Source: an uncultured Brachyspira sp. (GTDB lineage: Bacteria > Spirochaetota > Brachyspiria > Brachyspirales > Brachyspiraceae). From it: a DNA stretch of 6,570 bases. Shown here piece by piece: positions 6,463-6,570 of the stretch. Position 1 is the stretch's first letter, and every line of letters begins with the position of its first letter. Below the pieces are notes generated by a model that was not told the origin of the DNA, searched no databases, and saw nothing but the letters and a program-made list of their open reading frames with translations. The position numbers were made by a program, and so were the translations under genes. The stretch is from the NCBI GenBank assembly GCA_934725655.1, contig CAKVCJ010000106.1, forward strand, positions 1 through 6,570, read 5' to 3'.

Positions 6463-6570
6463 AATAAAAATAAGAACATAAATTAAAACAATATAAATAT
6501 TTCATTATAAGGTTTTATTTTTTTATTTTATAAATGTTATAGTAATATTATATTTTTTCTTTATAATGTT

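Noticed and set aside
6437..6475. Intrinsic terminator for the ankyrin gene
   Set aside because: The stem is good, but on the plus strand it is followed by an A-rich stretch and not T, and it lies almost 400 bp beyond the stop codon.
6562..6567. TATAAT near the right edge as a promoter for a gene beyond the window
   Set aside because: No acceptable -35 box lies 16-18 bp upstream, and such hexamers are common in sequence this A/T-rich.

Overview
The window is AT-rich (mostly A+T even inside genes, with heavy AGA and ATA codon use). It encodes an outer-membrane LptD-like assembly protein and an exported ankyrin-repeat protein. The right flank carries a small, comparatively G+C-rich, hairpin-forming intergenic element of a kind I associate with Brachyspira. 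Together these suggest a spirochaete of the genus Brachyspira. The genus call is an inference from composition, gene content and recall; no search was run.

Layout. Positions 82-414 (minus strand) hold a small stand-alone rhodanese-domain protein. Positions 415-554 form a divergent promoter region. It has a TATAAT-type promoter facing left and a strong TTGACT-N17-TATTAT promoter facing right, with their -35 boxes about 3 bp apart. Three genes then run rightward with short gaps (32 and 15 bp): tyrS (tyrosyl-tRNA synthetase, 555-1751), lptD-like (1784-4693) and an exported ankyrin-repeat protein (4709-6064). They look like one transcription unit read from the promoter ahead of tyrS. An upstream in-frame TTG at 486 would lengthen TyrS by 23 residues, but that TTG is part of the -35 box, so the ATG at 555 is the better start. 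The last ~500 bp (6065-6570) hold no convincing gene. They contain the hairpin-rich repeat-like element (6274-6357) and a separate perfect 9-bp stem-loop (6437-6462).

How the genes relate. TyrS is cytoplasmic housekeeping. The LptD-like protein should sit in the outer membrane and place lipooligosaccharide in the outer leaflet. The ankyrin protein has a signal peptide and starts 15 bp after lptD, so it may act in the periplasm, possibly with the outer-membrane assembly pathway, though nothing in its sequence proves that. A potential stem-loop pairs the end of tyrS, including its stop codon, with the lptD ribosome binding site, which suggests translational coupling.

No clearly new multi-gene system is visible. 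The points most worth a second look are the cysteine-free LptD with a SAP-like N-terminal motif, the exported ankyrin protein built from a duplicated half, the tyrS/lptD junction hairpin and the right-flank repeat elements.
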